This document shows positions 28,035-39,025 of a stretch of 64,000 bases of DNA, in pieces. This DNA is from Nymphaea colorata (lineage: Eukaryota; Streptophyta; Magnoliopsida; Nymphaeales; Nymphaeaceae). How positions within the stretch are numbered: the first letter of the stretch is position 1; every line of letters begins with the position of its first letter. The notes under the pieces were generated by a model. The model was not told the DNA's origin. It ran no database searches and worked only from the letters and a program-made list of their open reading frames with translations. Position numbers and translations under genes: made by a program. The stretch covers positions 18,905,002 through 18,969,001 of the forward strand of contig NC_045148.1 of assembly GCF_008831285.2 (NCBI RefSeq), given 5' to 3'.

Positions 28035-31000
28035 TTAGAAACCAGAATCGTTTAATCCTTTTGTAAATAAGTCTGCAACTTGTTCATCTGTACGAACATA
28101 AATAGGTTGAATCTCCTTGTCTTCCACCTTTTGTTTAACAAAGTGTTGATCAATCTCAGTGTGCTTTGTTCGACCATGTTGTATGGGACTAAAGGCAATG
28201 TTAATAGTGTTTTGATTATCGCACATTAACATTGACGTTTTAATCTTTTCTCCAATGTCTTCTAGCAAATGTCTAACCCATGTAACTTCAACAGTACCTG
28301 CAGCCATGCATCTGTATTCAGCTTCAGTGCTGGATCTTGCTACTGCCTTTTGCTTTCGACAACTCCAAGACACACGATTACGTCCAATGAAAATACAAAA
28401 ACCAAAAATAGTCTTTCTTTGATCAGGATCTCCAGCCCAATCTGCATCTGTGAATGTCATAAGTTGATGTCCAGTAGTTATATTTTCACTCTTACCATAA
28501 ACTATGTCATCTCCTATTGTTCCTTTAAGATATCTTAATATTCTTTTGACAGCATCCATGTGAGTATCTCTAGGTGCATGCATAAATTGAGATACTTGAT
28601 TCACAGCATATATAATATCTGGTTTAGTAAATGTAAGATATTGAAGTGCCCCAACAATACTTCGATATTGCGTAGGATCTTCATATAACTCCCCATCCTG
28701 AGCACGTAGTCTTTGATTTAGAATACTATGAGTTCCAACAGGCTTACAATCAGACATACCTGACTTTACCTGACTTTTTCAGCAGATCCAACGTGTATTT
28801 CTGTTGTGTCAATGTGAGGCGATTATTGTGCCTATCAATCTCCACTCCAAGAAAGAATCGTAAATCACCAAGCTCTTTCATTGTGAAATTTTGCATCATC
28901 AAAACTTTAACTTCTTTCTATGTGTTTTTCTAAATTGCCTATGATAACAATTTCATCAACATATATAAGAAGTAAAGTAAATATGTTTTCCTTTCGATAA
29001 ATAAAAAGAGAGTGATCTAGAGGACATCTTCGAAAACCACATTCTTGAATCTTGCAGGAGAAACTGTCAAACCACGAACGTGAGGCTTGTTTAAGTTCAT
29101 AATTAGATTTTCTTAGTTTGCAAACCCATGCATGAGAGTCTCCTTTCGTGTATCCTAGAGGTTGTTCCATATATACTTCCTCCCTTAAATCACCATGAAG
29201 AAAAGCATTCTTCACGTCCATTTGATGTAGTCTCCATCCATATTCAACTGCCAATGATATAATCACGCGAATTGTTCTCATTTTGATCACAGGGCTAAAT
29301 GTCTCATCATAATCTTCTCCATATTGTTGTGTAAACCCTTTTGCTACTAACCTTGCTTTGTGTCTTTCTATGCTGCCCTCAGGTTTGTATTAATTTTGTA
29401 TACCCATTTGGAGCCCACTATGTTCTTTTCGTGTGGCCTCGGAACGATCTCTCATGTTCCACATTCATGCAAGGCATTCATTTCTTCTTTCATAGCCTTT
29501 CTCCAATTATGTGATTCTGACGCTTGATCAAATGAAGTAGGTTCTTCCTCCTTGCCAACTTTTGCCACGAATAACTGAAAATCAAGTGATAGAGAATCAT
29601 AGCTAACCCACCTGTGAATGGGATGACGAATGTGTTGGGATCTTCTAAGGTGGGGCATGTTGTCTTCTTCACTGTGAGCATCTTTGTCCCTTAGTCGTCG
29701 ACTGTAGATAAGACCCGAATACCGATGTGAATCGTTGCTCTGTTCTTCATTATTGCTTTCGTGATGACTTGATGATTGTGTTGGATCTTCTTGATTTTCA
29801 CGTTGAGCCATATCAGACGGTTGTATTGCTCTCTCTGGATCTTCATTTTGAGGCACATCATTTTCTATAACAGGATCTGCATTGAATAACTGTGTACTGG
29901 TCCAAGGATCATAAGATTCAATGGTCATAGGCATTTTATTTGTATCATCAAAACTATGTTCATCAAAAATAACATTTCTTGAAGTTTTGATACGTTTAGT
30001 TGTTGGATCATAGCATCGAAAACCTTTATATTCATCAACATATCCAACGAATCTACATTGAATAGCTTTGTCTTGAAACTTGTTCCTCAAGCAGCATCAA
30101 CGTGAACATAGCATACACAACAAAAAACTTTCAGGTTCTTGTAATCAGGTTGTTTGCCTAAGAGTGTAAAATATGACGATTTAGACAGCAAGAGTGTCAT
30201 AGGCAAACAATTTATTATGTATACAGCAGTATGGAAGACTTCAGTCCACAAGGAAATAGGCATATCAGTATCATGCATCATGCTCATGGCGCTTTCAACT
30301 ATATATCGATGTTTCCGCTCAACTACACCATTTTGTTGTGGTGTGTAAGGGCAGGAGATTTGTCTAGTTATCCCTTTTTCACGTAGAAATTCAATAAAAT
30401 CAAGCGAGGAATATTCTCCCCCTCCATCACATTGAAAATGCACCACATTGGATGAAAATTTGGTTTGAATCATGGCATAAAAGTTTCAAAATATGTGAGG
30501 TATTTCTTATTTGTGTTTCATGAAGTAAATCCAGGTGAAACGTGTGTAAGAGTCAATGAATAAGACATAATATCTTGATCCAGACATTGAATCAATAGGG
30601 GCTGGCCCCCATACATCAGAAAAAATAGTTTCAAAAGGTTTGAAAGCCCTTTGATTTATATTATGAAAAGGTAAAACATGACTCTTACAAAGTCCACAAC
30701 TTGAACATTTTTTGACACTTGAAGTAAGAGGTAAGCTTGACCTTGAAATGAGACTATTTGTGAAAGTTTTTCAATGAAATGTCAACCACAGTGTCCTAGC
30801 CGACTATGCCACAGATCAGACTCCAAAAATTGGTTAGGGCCTCTTACTTTTAATTGAAAATGGCAAGAACTTGACACTGATGACGCATTATGAGAAAGAG
30901 AAAATGTCTTCAATCCTATATCAAAAGTGGATGAATCATTGGGTAGACATTCCTTGAGGACGTACATATTCCCTTGACGCTCCCCTCTAGCGAACATTTT

Positions 31001-31940
31001 CTTCGTTTGGAGGTCCTTGACATAGACAGAAGAATGTGTGAATTCAACAGAAGAGCTTGTATCATCAATGAGTTTAGAAATGGATATGATGTTCTTTTTG
31101 ATATTGGGAGCAAGAACAACATTAAACAGTGATAGAGATGAGGATGACAATGGAATATGTGCATTTCCAATATGTGTAATGGGATGAGATTTTCCATCAC
31201 CTGTTATAATGCAACTTCTACCGTAATGAGGGGATAAGTTAGTCATTACCTGCATTTCCTGTCACATGGGTAGCTGCACCTGAATCCAAGAACCATTCTC
31301 CCTGCTCATTTTGCTTTATAGTCATCTTTGAGAAAGCGGTCATCAATAGTTGTTGCATATCTTCAGCGGTGGATTTAAAACTTTGTCCTCCTTGTTTATA
31401 ATCATGTCTTACCCCTTTGTTTTTATTTTGAGGATTAAACCAGCACTGTGCCTTCATGTGCCCCTTCTTGTTGCACTGAAAACAAATTGGTATTTTTCTT
31501 GAAGTATCCAAAGGAGACATACCTTGGTTATGTGGTGTTGGTAGAATGTCACGACCACCATGGTTGGAGTTCCCATAGCTCTTACTAAACTTTACATTCA
31601 TAGCCAACACATTTTGGGAGTTCCCTTGATCAATCCTTTCAATGACTCTTTTTATATTCATTTCGTGTTAGAGAAGTTTACCTTGTAGTTCGTTGAAGGA
31701 TGGCAGAACAGGAAGGACCTCAAGAGCTGTAATAAAAGCATGATAATCATGCCCAAGTCCATTCAAGGTTTGCTGCACCTTTTCTTTATCAGAAATGTTA
31801 TTCCCTGAGGCAGTAAGTTGGTCTGCGACGGCCTTAATACGCCCCAAATAATCCATGATAAACGTTGAACTTTTGCTCAAATTCTGAAATTCTTTCTTTA
31901 AGTACATAATTCGAGCTTCTGATATTTGGGAAAAGGTATA
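28035..31940 (-). pseudogene. Element A gag C-terminus and pol, degenerate
   Basis: Successive broken frames. Gag C-terminal part at 31907-31668, then a zinc knuckle (CFQCNKKGHMKAQC) near 31480-31440. Protease motif LDSGAATHVTG near 31290-31260. Integrase zinc region (WHSRLGHC) near 30800-30780 and core at 30473-30087 (GGGEYSS, PQQNGVVERKHR). RT at 29290-28907 with NAFLHGDL. RNase H at 28757-28035 (ADWAGDPDQRKT, STEAEYRCMA, DNQNTINIAF). The RT active-site box reads YVDE instead of YVDD. Internal stops and frameshifts separate the frames, so it cannot encode a working polyprotein. Residual similarity to Tnt1-like copia elements is clear from motifs. Confidence 0.88.
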
Positions 31941-32115
31941 TGTTAAAAGAGTTTTATTGAAATATTAGAAAGTTAGAGAGGTGCTCTTTAAATATTTTCA
32001 TATTGTTATTGGACCTTTTTTGTAAAATGTTTACAGCCAGCCCTAATCTCTTTTAAAAGAGATTAGGGTTACGTAAGTGAATATACTTTTTGGCTCTATC
32101 TCTCTCATCGTATCA
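31941..32115 (+). repeat. 5' LTR of copia element B
   Basis: 175 bp, TGTTAAAAGAG to CGTATCA, identical to the copy at 37194-37368. It includes an internal palindrome, TCTCTTTTAAAAGAGA (about 32048-32063). Confidence 0.96.
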
Positions 32116-32948
32116 TGGTATCAGAGCCAGCCAAGTGAGCTCTTCCGGCGACCTCTTCCTCCGGCGACACCTCTCTCCGGCGGCTCTCCGGCGACCTCTC
32201 CCTCCGGTGATCTCTTCCTTTCTCCCTCTTTTTCATCTCCCACCTCTATTCTTTCTTACCACCCAATAAGGAGACGGTAAGAGAATAGAGGTTGAGAGGG
32301 CTGCGTGGGGAAGGACCTGATCACGCCTATGTGGAAGGCGTGATCAGATCCTTGTTTATCAATCTTGTGGATGATATGGCTGCTGTGATCAGATTTTGTG
32401 TTGACCGTGGGGAGCAAAATATCCTATAGATCGTGGATGTTAAGTTTGTCCTATAGATTGTGGATATGAAGTCTGAAAGTTAAAGTTTAATGAGTTGTGG
32501 ACTGCTGCTGATCGTAAGTATGAAATCTAACATGTGATTATGTTGAGATTCTTGCCATATGTCGTGGACAACCAGTCTTATGTGGTGTGGCTGTATTTAA
32601 GAATAGCAGCAGCCATTTGTTGATGGTGGAAGTAGTTGCTGTCTTTGGCAGATATTGTTGAAGTTAATATTTACTGTCTCTTGAAGATTTCCTGCCTGTG
32701 TTGTCTTCATCGGCTGCAACTATTATTTGAGTGTCTGTTGTGTTTCTTTCCTGTTTTACTGCCTAAATTTCAGTCAATATTGCTGCTTGTGTCTGCTGGA
32801 AATATTCAGAGTTTATGCCTGGGTTGCTGCCTGCTTTATTGAACTTCTGATTTGATATTGGAGCTTAAGAATTTTTAGATTCTCCTGCATTGCAGTGATT
32901 TTGATATACCTCTAATATTAGTAGCCAGCTGGGTCCTCTTGATTTATT
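32116..32948 (+). other. Element B primer binding site and untranslated leader
   Basis: Begins with the tRNA-iMet binding site (32116-32128), then a repeated CTCCGGCGACCTCT-like stretch (about 32143-32210), then AT-rich leader up to the gag start at 32949. No conserved ORF is seen. Confidence 0.8.
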
Positions 32949-35900
32949 ATGGCTCAAAACAGTAAATCAGAAAGTTCTATTGAATACAAGATGGCTGGAA
33001 ATTCATTCTCTTATGGAACCACGATAAAATTGAATGGTTCAAACTATGAAATATGGTCTAGGGTGTTCATGATGTCTGTGGCTGGGCATAAAAAAAAATA
33101 TGTTCTTGAGGAGGATGAACCTACTGAGAAAAAGGGGATATATGCTGCGTGGGATGAAGATAATTATATTGTTATGTCTTGGATTATGAATACTGTGGAG
33201 TCTCATATAGCCGCAACTATTGCATATTACACCAAGGCCAAGGATATGTGGTCTTTCTTGAGGAAGACATATTCGCATGCTACTAATGTAATTAAAATCC
33301 TGCAATTGGAAGAAGAACTATGCAACATACGACAAGGGGATCAGGATTTATCTCAGTATTTTGCTACTTTGACTGCTGCATATGAACGGTTAAAGGCTCT
33401 TCGTCCACCTTGCCAACATTGTTATGCATCACATTTTGAAACTGGTATGGTAGCGAAGTTTCTATCTGGCTTATCTCCAGAATACTCTGTGGCAAAGTCT
33501 CAAATTCTCACAGGCAGTGATCTTCCAGATCTAGCAGACACGTATAATAGGCTGAGTCGTCTTGCAGTCACTCTTTCTCAGAATACGCAAGACACACCAG
33601 TCTCTGCTCTTGTGATATGAGGATGGGTCCCCAGTTCTTTTGGTGGCAGTAGGGGACGTGGTACAGGCCGTGGTGTAGGACGTGGCAGATTTCAGTGCTC
33701 TTATTGTGGCAAAATTGGTTATCTAGAGGATCGTTGTTGGGACAAACATCCTCACCTCCGTTCTAACGTTTCCTCTGGACGTGGGGGAGGTAGACTCGCC
33801 ACAAGCAAAGGTCTTTCTTCATCCCAAGCAACTCATTCAAAGGCAACAATATCTATGGTTGAGTCTTCTACTGATCCTTCTATATCTATGTCATATTCTC
33901 TTAACTTAAGTAAGGATGAATATGATCGTGTTCTTGCTCAAAGGTCTGCCTCTACATCTACCTCTACATCTGCCAATGCTACTGTTATAGATTCAGCATT
34001 CTCTGTTGGTGCTCCTACTGATGATCCAGGTATGACATGGATGATAGATTCTGGCGCTTCTAGACATTGTTGTAATCAACTACAGATTTTTTCATCATTT
34101 GTCAAATTTTCTACACCACAACATGTTAGGCTGGCTGATGGCAAGTTGTCTCCTGTTTTGGGCAGCGGTGATATCTACCTTCCACATTTAGGCACTATTA
34201 CACATGTGCTATATGTTCCTCAGTTTCCTGTTAATTTGTTATCTGTTAAGCAGCTAGCTATCGACTTACAATGTAAAGTCATTTTTGAACCTGACTCCTG
34301 TTCTTTTCAGGACTTACCAACTGGGAAGATGATTGGTTGCGGCCATGAACGTGAGGGACTTTATTTTCTGTCGATCCCAGTTGATGTTGCTGCATCTGCA
34401 GTCCCGCAGTCCCTTCAAAGCCTTCTCCTTTCCAATGGCATCTCAGACTGGGTCATCCGTCAGTACCAAAACTTCGTCGCATGTTTCCAGATATTCCTGC
34501 ATCAGAGTCCTTCTTATGTGATGCTTGTCAGTTAGGCAAGCATACACGGAGCAGCTTTCCTTCTAGTCAGAGTCCGTTTAGTCAGAGTCCGTTTGATCTC
34601 ATTCATGTGGACGTATGGGGTCCTAGTCGAGTTCCATTTTGGTCATGTTTCCGATACTATCTTGTTTTAGTTGATGATTTTACTAGAGTCAGTTGGGTTT
34701 TCTTGTTAAGGGAAAGATCTGAAGTCATATGTATTCTTCAAAAGTTTGTCAATGAAATAAAAACTTAGTTTGGTCTCATTGTTAAAAATATTTGCACTGA
34801 TAATGCTCTTGAATTCAAGTCTTCTATTCTGCTTCAGTTTTATGCCAATCATGGAATTCGCCCTCAATATACTTGTCCGCATACGTCCCAACAAAATGGT
34901 GTAGCCGAACGCAAACATCGGCAACTCTTAAATGTGGCTCGCACCCTTATGCTACATTCTCACATGCCTGCTTATTTTTGGGGTGATGTTATTCTTACTG
35001 CATGTTACCTCATTAATAAATTACCCTCTTCCTCCATCCAAGAACGTATTCCCATTCAAATTCTATATCCAGGGCGTCCATTATTTCACTTACCTCCCAA
35101 AGTATTTGGATGCACTTGCTTTACACATATTCTAGGCTCAAACAAAAATAAACTTGCTGCCCAAGCCATCAAATGTGTCTTTATTGGCTACTCAGCCAAT
35201 CAAAAAGGATATAAATGCTTTGATCCCCTGATTAAGAAAGACATTATCAGTGCGGATGTTACCTTCTTTGAGTCTCGTCCTTATTTTGCCTCGTCAAGTC
35301 CATCTTTGTCTGAGATGCATGTACCTGTACCTCTTCCTATTCCACCAGTGTCACTTGAGTCATTTCCACCATCTCAACCTAGGTCACATGAACGTTTCTT
35401 TGATCTTCCGTTGGTTTACACTCGTCGTCTAGGTCTCTCTCTCAACTGTCCACTAACATCATCTCAAGAGGTAAGCTCCACTGATAAGACTGACTCAGGT
35501 TTCAATGATGACCATTTTGCAGCAGATCTCCCTATTGCCATTCGCAAAGGCAAGCGACAGTGTACACTACATCCTATTTCTAATTTTGTCTCTATTGATT
35601 GTTTGAGTACAAGTTTGGTGCAGTTTGATCAAGCTCTATCTAATCATGTTATCCCGTCTTCTCACCATCAAGCCCTGTTAGATCCACGTTGGCGACAAGC
35701 CATGCAGGAGGAAATGGATGCTCTTATTTCTCGGGAGACTTGGGATTTGGTAGATCCCCCGACGCACTGTGATGTAGTTGGATCAAGATGGGTATTCACC
35801 ATCAAGTATCATTCTGATGGTTCAGTTGAAAGGTTCAAGGCACGTCTTGTCGCAAAAGGGTATACTCAGACTTACGGTGTTGATTTCTTTGAGACTTTTT

Positions 35901-37186
35901 CGCCTGTGGCTCGGTTAGGTACCATTCGATTGATTATATCTCTTGCTGTCCAGCGAGAGTGGCCTCTCTTCCAGCTGGATGTGAAAAATGCATTTTTGTA
36001 TGGAGACCTTTCTGAAACCGTCTATATGCAGCAACCACCTGGTTTTGAGCGACGGGGGGAGTGTTCCAAGGTATGCAAATTAAAGAGGGCTATTTATGGA
36101 CTTAAGCAGAGTCCTCGTGCATGGTTCCAAAAGCTTACTGAGGTGTTATCTAAATGTGGATTTTGCAGATCCCAGCTTGATCACTCATTGTTTATCAAGC
36201 GAGGCTCATCAGGGATGGTGATATTGATTGTCTACGTGGATGATATTGTTCTTACTGGGGAAAATGATCAAGAGATAGCTCACACAAAGGAGTTTTTACA
36301 GCAACACTTTGTTACTAAAGACCTTGGACAACTCCGTTATTTTCTTGGTATTGAGGTGGCTCGTAGTAATAAAGGAGTTGTAGTGTCTCAAAGGAAATAT
36401 GTTCTTGATCTTTTGCAGGAAACAGGACTATTGGGGGCTAAGCCTGCCACACTTCCCATGAATCCCTGCATTCATATACATGATGATGACTCAGAGCCAT
36501 TTGACTCTAGATCCTACCGATCCCTGATAGGGAAACTGCTATATTTGACTGTCACTCGTCTCGACATTAGCTTTGCTGTGAATAAGTTAAGTCAGTTCAT
36601 GGAAAAACCCCGGAAGGTTCACTGGGATGCTGCTCTAATGATTGTTAGATACTTGAAATCAGTCCCGGGAAAGGGGTTATGGTTCAAAAAGGGAGAATGT
36701 ATTGACATCGAAGCATATAGTGATGCTGATTATGCAGGGTCTATAGATGACAAAAAGTCTACTACAGGTTTTTGTGTTTTTGTGGGGGGTAATCTTATTT
36801 CCTGGAGGAGCAAAAAGCAGAATGTGGTAGCTCGTTCTAGTGCTGAGTCGGAATATAAGGTTATGGCTCAAACTGCAGCTGAAATGTCGTGGGTTAGATC
36901 ACTACTTTTAGAGTTAGGTGTTTCAGTGAATCTCCCAATGAAGATGTATTGTGACAACAAGGCAGCTACGTATATTGCTAACAATCCTGTCTTCCATGAG
37001 AGAACTAAACACATTGAAGTGGATTGTCACTATATTCGAGACTTAGTTCAAGAAGGAATTGTTAGCACTATTCATGTCTCCTTAGAAGATCAAGCAGCTG
37101 ATATCCTTACCAAGGCTCTTCCTATAGGCGATTTCTTGAGATGTTGTAACAAGCTGAGCATGATTAATATATATACTGCAGCTTGA
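32949..37186 (+). pseudogene. Element B gag-pol, disrupted
   Basis: A gag-pol frame starting at 32949. Gag contains a UBN2-like region (LNGSNYEIWSR, ELCNIRQGDQDLSQYF), then a zinc knuckle whose His is replaced by Tyr (codon 33720-33722). Protease DSGASRHC is near 34047. The integrase zinc region lies at about 34440-34540, and the integrase core carries CTDNALEF and QQNGVAERKHR. RT carries VKNAFLYGDL and the intact YVDD box near 36236. RNase H carries DNKAATYIANN. Lesions: in-frame TGA at 33618-33620, a frame change near 34436, and TAG at 34766-34768. From 34934 to the stop at 37186 the frame is open for 750 codons. The element cannot make full-length polyprotein by standard translation. Confidence 0.93.
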
Positions 37187-37193
37187 GGGAGAG

Positions 37194-37368
37194 TGTTAAA
37201 AGAGTTTTATTGAAATATTAGAAAGTTAGAGAGGTGCTCTTTAAATATTTTCATATTGTTATTGGACCTTTTTTGTAAAATGTTTACAGCCAGCCCTAAT
37301 CTCTTTTAAAAGAGATTAGGGTTACGTAAGTGAATATACTTTTTGGCTCTATCTCTCTCATCGTATCA
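37194..37368 (+). repeat. 3' LTR of copia element B
   Basis: 175 bp, identical to the 5' LTR, directly preceded by the purine tract and followed by GTATC. Confidence 0.96.
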
Positions 37369-37733
37369 GTATCAGCAAGGGTTTTTCATAATTCTTCTGC
37401 AGTACAATCATCAGAAACTGAAAGTAACACTTGTTGAGATAAAGTGGACAAAATATACGCAACCAAACTTTAGTCACATCTCATCCACACAACATGTTCA
37501 AGGTTGTTGTCTTCATGAACAACAATAACTTCTCCTGCCTCATTTTTTATTTCCTGCAAAACAGATATTGGTGGAGCCTTTGTTGAATCATCGAGATGTC
37601 CAAAGAGGCCTTGACTTCTTATGAAAGGCATGATTTGCCTTTTTCAGATCAGATAATTCTCATGGTTGAGTTTTTCGGTAATAAGGTGAGGAAGAAAACT
37701 TGAGGACATGCCAGAATGCGAAAGGTTTTCCAT
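37369..37733 (-). pseudogene. Element A gag N-terminus, severed by element B
   Basis: The gag start codon is at 37733 (MENLSHSGMSSSF). The region LITEKLNHENYLI matches the copia gag N-terminus. At least three in-frame stops precede the insertion point; two look like Trp to TGA and one like Gln to TAA. The frame resumes beyond element B at 31935 (FSQISEARIMYLKK), showing that B interrupted this gene. Confidence 0.85.
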
Positions 37734-37954
37734 GACTGCAGAAAGGAAGGGTATATAGGTAGAAGATGAGAGGAAAAGAAGACACGATATAACAAGATGT
37801 GTCCTTAGGTAAGCAAGAAGAAAAAGGAACAAGAATTACGCAAGAGAAAAGTAAATTCAGGATAGAGACAAGATGAGAAAAGAATTCTAACCAGATCAGA
37901 CTTATTTGGGCATTTCGTTTGGTAGAGATAACGTAACCTGGCGCTCTGATACCA

Positions 37955-38339
37955 TGATAAAAATGTAGCACCAATATCTGTAACCAGAAAACAGTACTCA
38001 CGCAGGAAGATAGAGAGAGAGAGAGAGAGTGAGTGAAAACAAGAAGAAGCTGAGGAGAAGAAGCCGTAGCCAAAATGGTTTGCACGGCCTCTATTTATAA
38101 TCTCATTTCTATAATTCTAAGAGTCTTCAATCGTAGAATCCTAGGAGATTTCACAAGCTCCAAGGACATTAATTACATCATAGAAACCTAAGAGACTTCA
38201 CATATTACAAGGATATTAACTACAACATAGAATCCTAGAAGATTTCACATATTACAAGGACATTAAATATCTTAACACATTCTACAAGGAGGTGGAATCC
38301 TAAGAGACTCCTCTTTGGTGAAGGATTTATATTTTAACA
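37955..38339 (-). repeat. 5' LTR of copia element A
   Basis: 385 bp and homologous to 27599-27987. Differences include an 8-bp indel near the outer end, a GA-tract length change and scattered, mostly transition, substitutions. Confidence 0.93.
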
Positions 38340-38344
38340 GTATC

Positions 38345-38746
38345 AATTAGGCATTCAATCAACATTGAACCATAAGACCTAAGCCACCAATGAGTATCTA
38401 AATAAATTGATCATGAGCGACCTTACTCTTATAAAAATTGTTGGTTGAACCCCAAATTTAACAAAAAAAAGAAGATTCAATAACTTGTTCTTGAATAACT
38501 TGATGAGCACCCTTCAAAGTGAGAAAGGATGACAAAATGAAGACGACAGTAACGATCATCTAAGGATTCAAATAGAGGAATAAAACTGCCGGTGATGCAA
38601 TCAAATGAGAAACCAAAAACACAAAAGCAGACTCTCCCAAGAAGTCATTTCCAAGAACTTCAGTCTCCAGCAACTATGGTCCAGCCACCCAATGTTACAG
38701 GGATGGTGGAAGCTCCTCCTTAGCCCGTAAATCATATCAATCCTCT
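38345..38746. other. Spacer between element A and hypothetical ORF
   Basis: No gene is recognised. It lies downstream of the minus-strand ORF at 39025-38747 and could be its 3' UTR or intron. Confidence 0.5.
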
Positions 38747-39025
38747 TCAATTTACCTCGTGAAATTCACCGCTCACAAGCAAGCAGAACATTATGCAAAT
38801 AACACCATGAAGATAAAAAACGAGAGACACGACAGTCATGGATGGAAGAGACTTAAAGACCTGCCACATGTTGCTGGGATTCACTCCTTCAGCTGACTCC
38901 TCGGTTTCCAACTTGAGAGGAGGCGGGAAGTTGCCAGCACGACCAGCACCAGGAATGGTGACGACAGGAGGCCCCTCCCTTCCAACTATCTCTTGCCCAT
39001 TTCTCTCTTCCGTCTCCTCCGCCAT
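38747..39025 (-). CDS. Hypothetical small protein, possible single-pass membrane protein
   Basis: 92 codons from ATG at 39025. The N-terminal part is hydrophilic (EETEERNGQEIVGREGPP, then a Gly/Pro-rich PGAGRAGNFPPPLKLE). Unspliced, the C-terminal part is strongly hydrophobic (about residues 63-86, VVSLVFYLHGVICIMFCLL) and would be a membrane anchor. Alternatively the conserved-looking N-terminal part is exon 1, ending at CAG|GTCTTT (38861) after residue 55 (NPSNMWQ). Its next exon is not visible within the spacer before copia element A at 38339, so the element could lie in an intron. I do not recognise the family. The composition is better than random, but expression is unproven. Confidence 0.4.
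   Translation of the reverse strand: MAEETEERNGQEIVGREGPPVVTIPGAGRAGNFPPPLKLETEESAEGVNPSNMWQVFKSLPSMTVVSLVFYLHGVICIMFCLLVSGEFHEVN

Larger units (their letters stand above)
31941..37368 (+). mobile_element. Ty1/copia retrotransposon B nested in element A
   Basis: A 5428-bp plus-strand element inserted into the gag of element A, in opposite orientation. Both LTRs (31941-32115, 37194-37368) are 175 bp, unusually short, and I find no difference between them. The primer binding site TGGTATCAGAGCC follows the 5' LTR at 32116. A purine tract (GCTTGAGGGAGAG) precedes the 3' LTR. The flanks are GTATA (31936-31940) and GTATC (37369-37373), a 4/5 target duplication. Identical LTRs imply recent insertion. 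The coding region nevertheless has two stops and one frameshift. Confidence 0.96.
27599..38339 (-). mobile_element. Ty1/copia retrotransposon A (older host of a nested insertion)
   Basis: Minus-strand element with LTRs at 37955-38339 (5') and 27599-27987 (3'), flanked by a perfect 5-bp duplication GTATC (27594-27598, 38340-38344). The primer binding site, TGGTATCAGAGC on the minus strand, directly follows the 5' LTR (about 37943-37954) and is complementary to plant initiator tRNA-Met. A polypurine tract (GAGGGAGGG) abuts the 3' LTR. The internal region reads gag, protease, integrase, RT, RNase H, the copia order. The two LTRs differ by roughly 4 per cent plus indels, so the element is much older than the element nested at 31941-37368. 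Without the insert it is about 5.3 kb. Coding capacity is broken by several stops and frameshifts. Confidence 0.93.
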
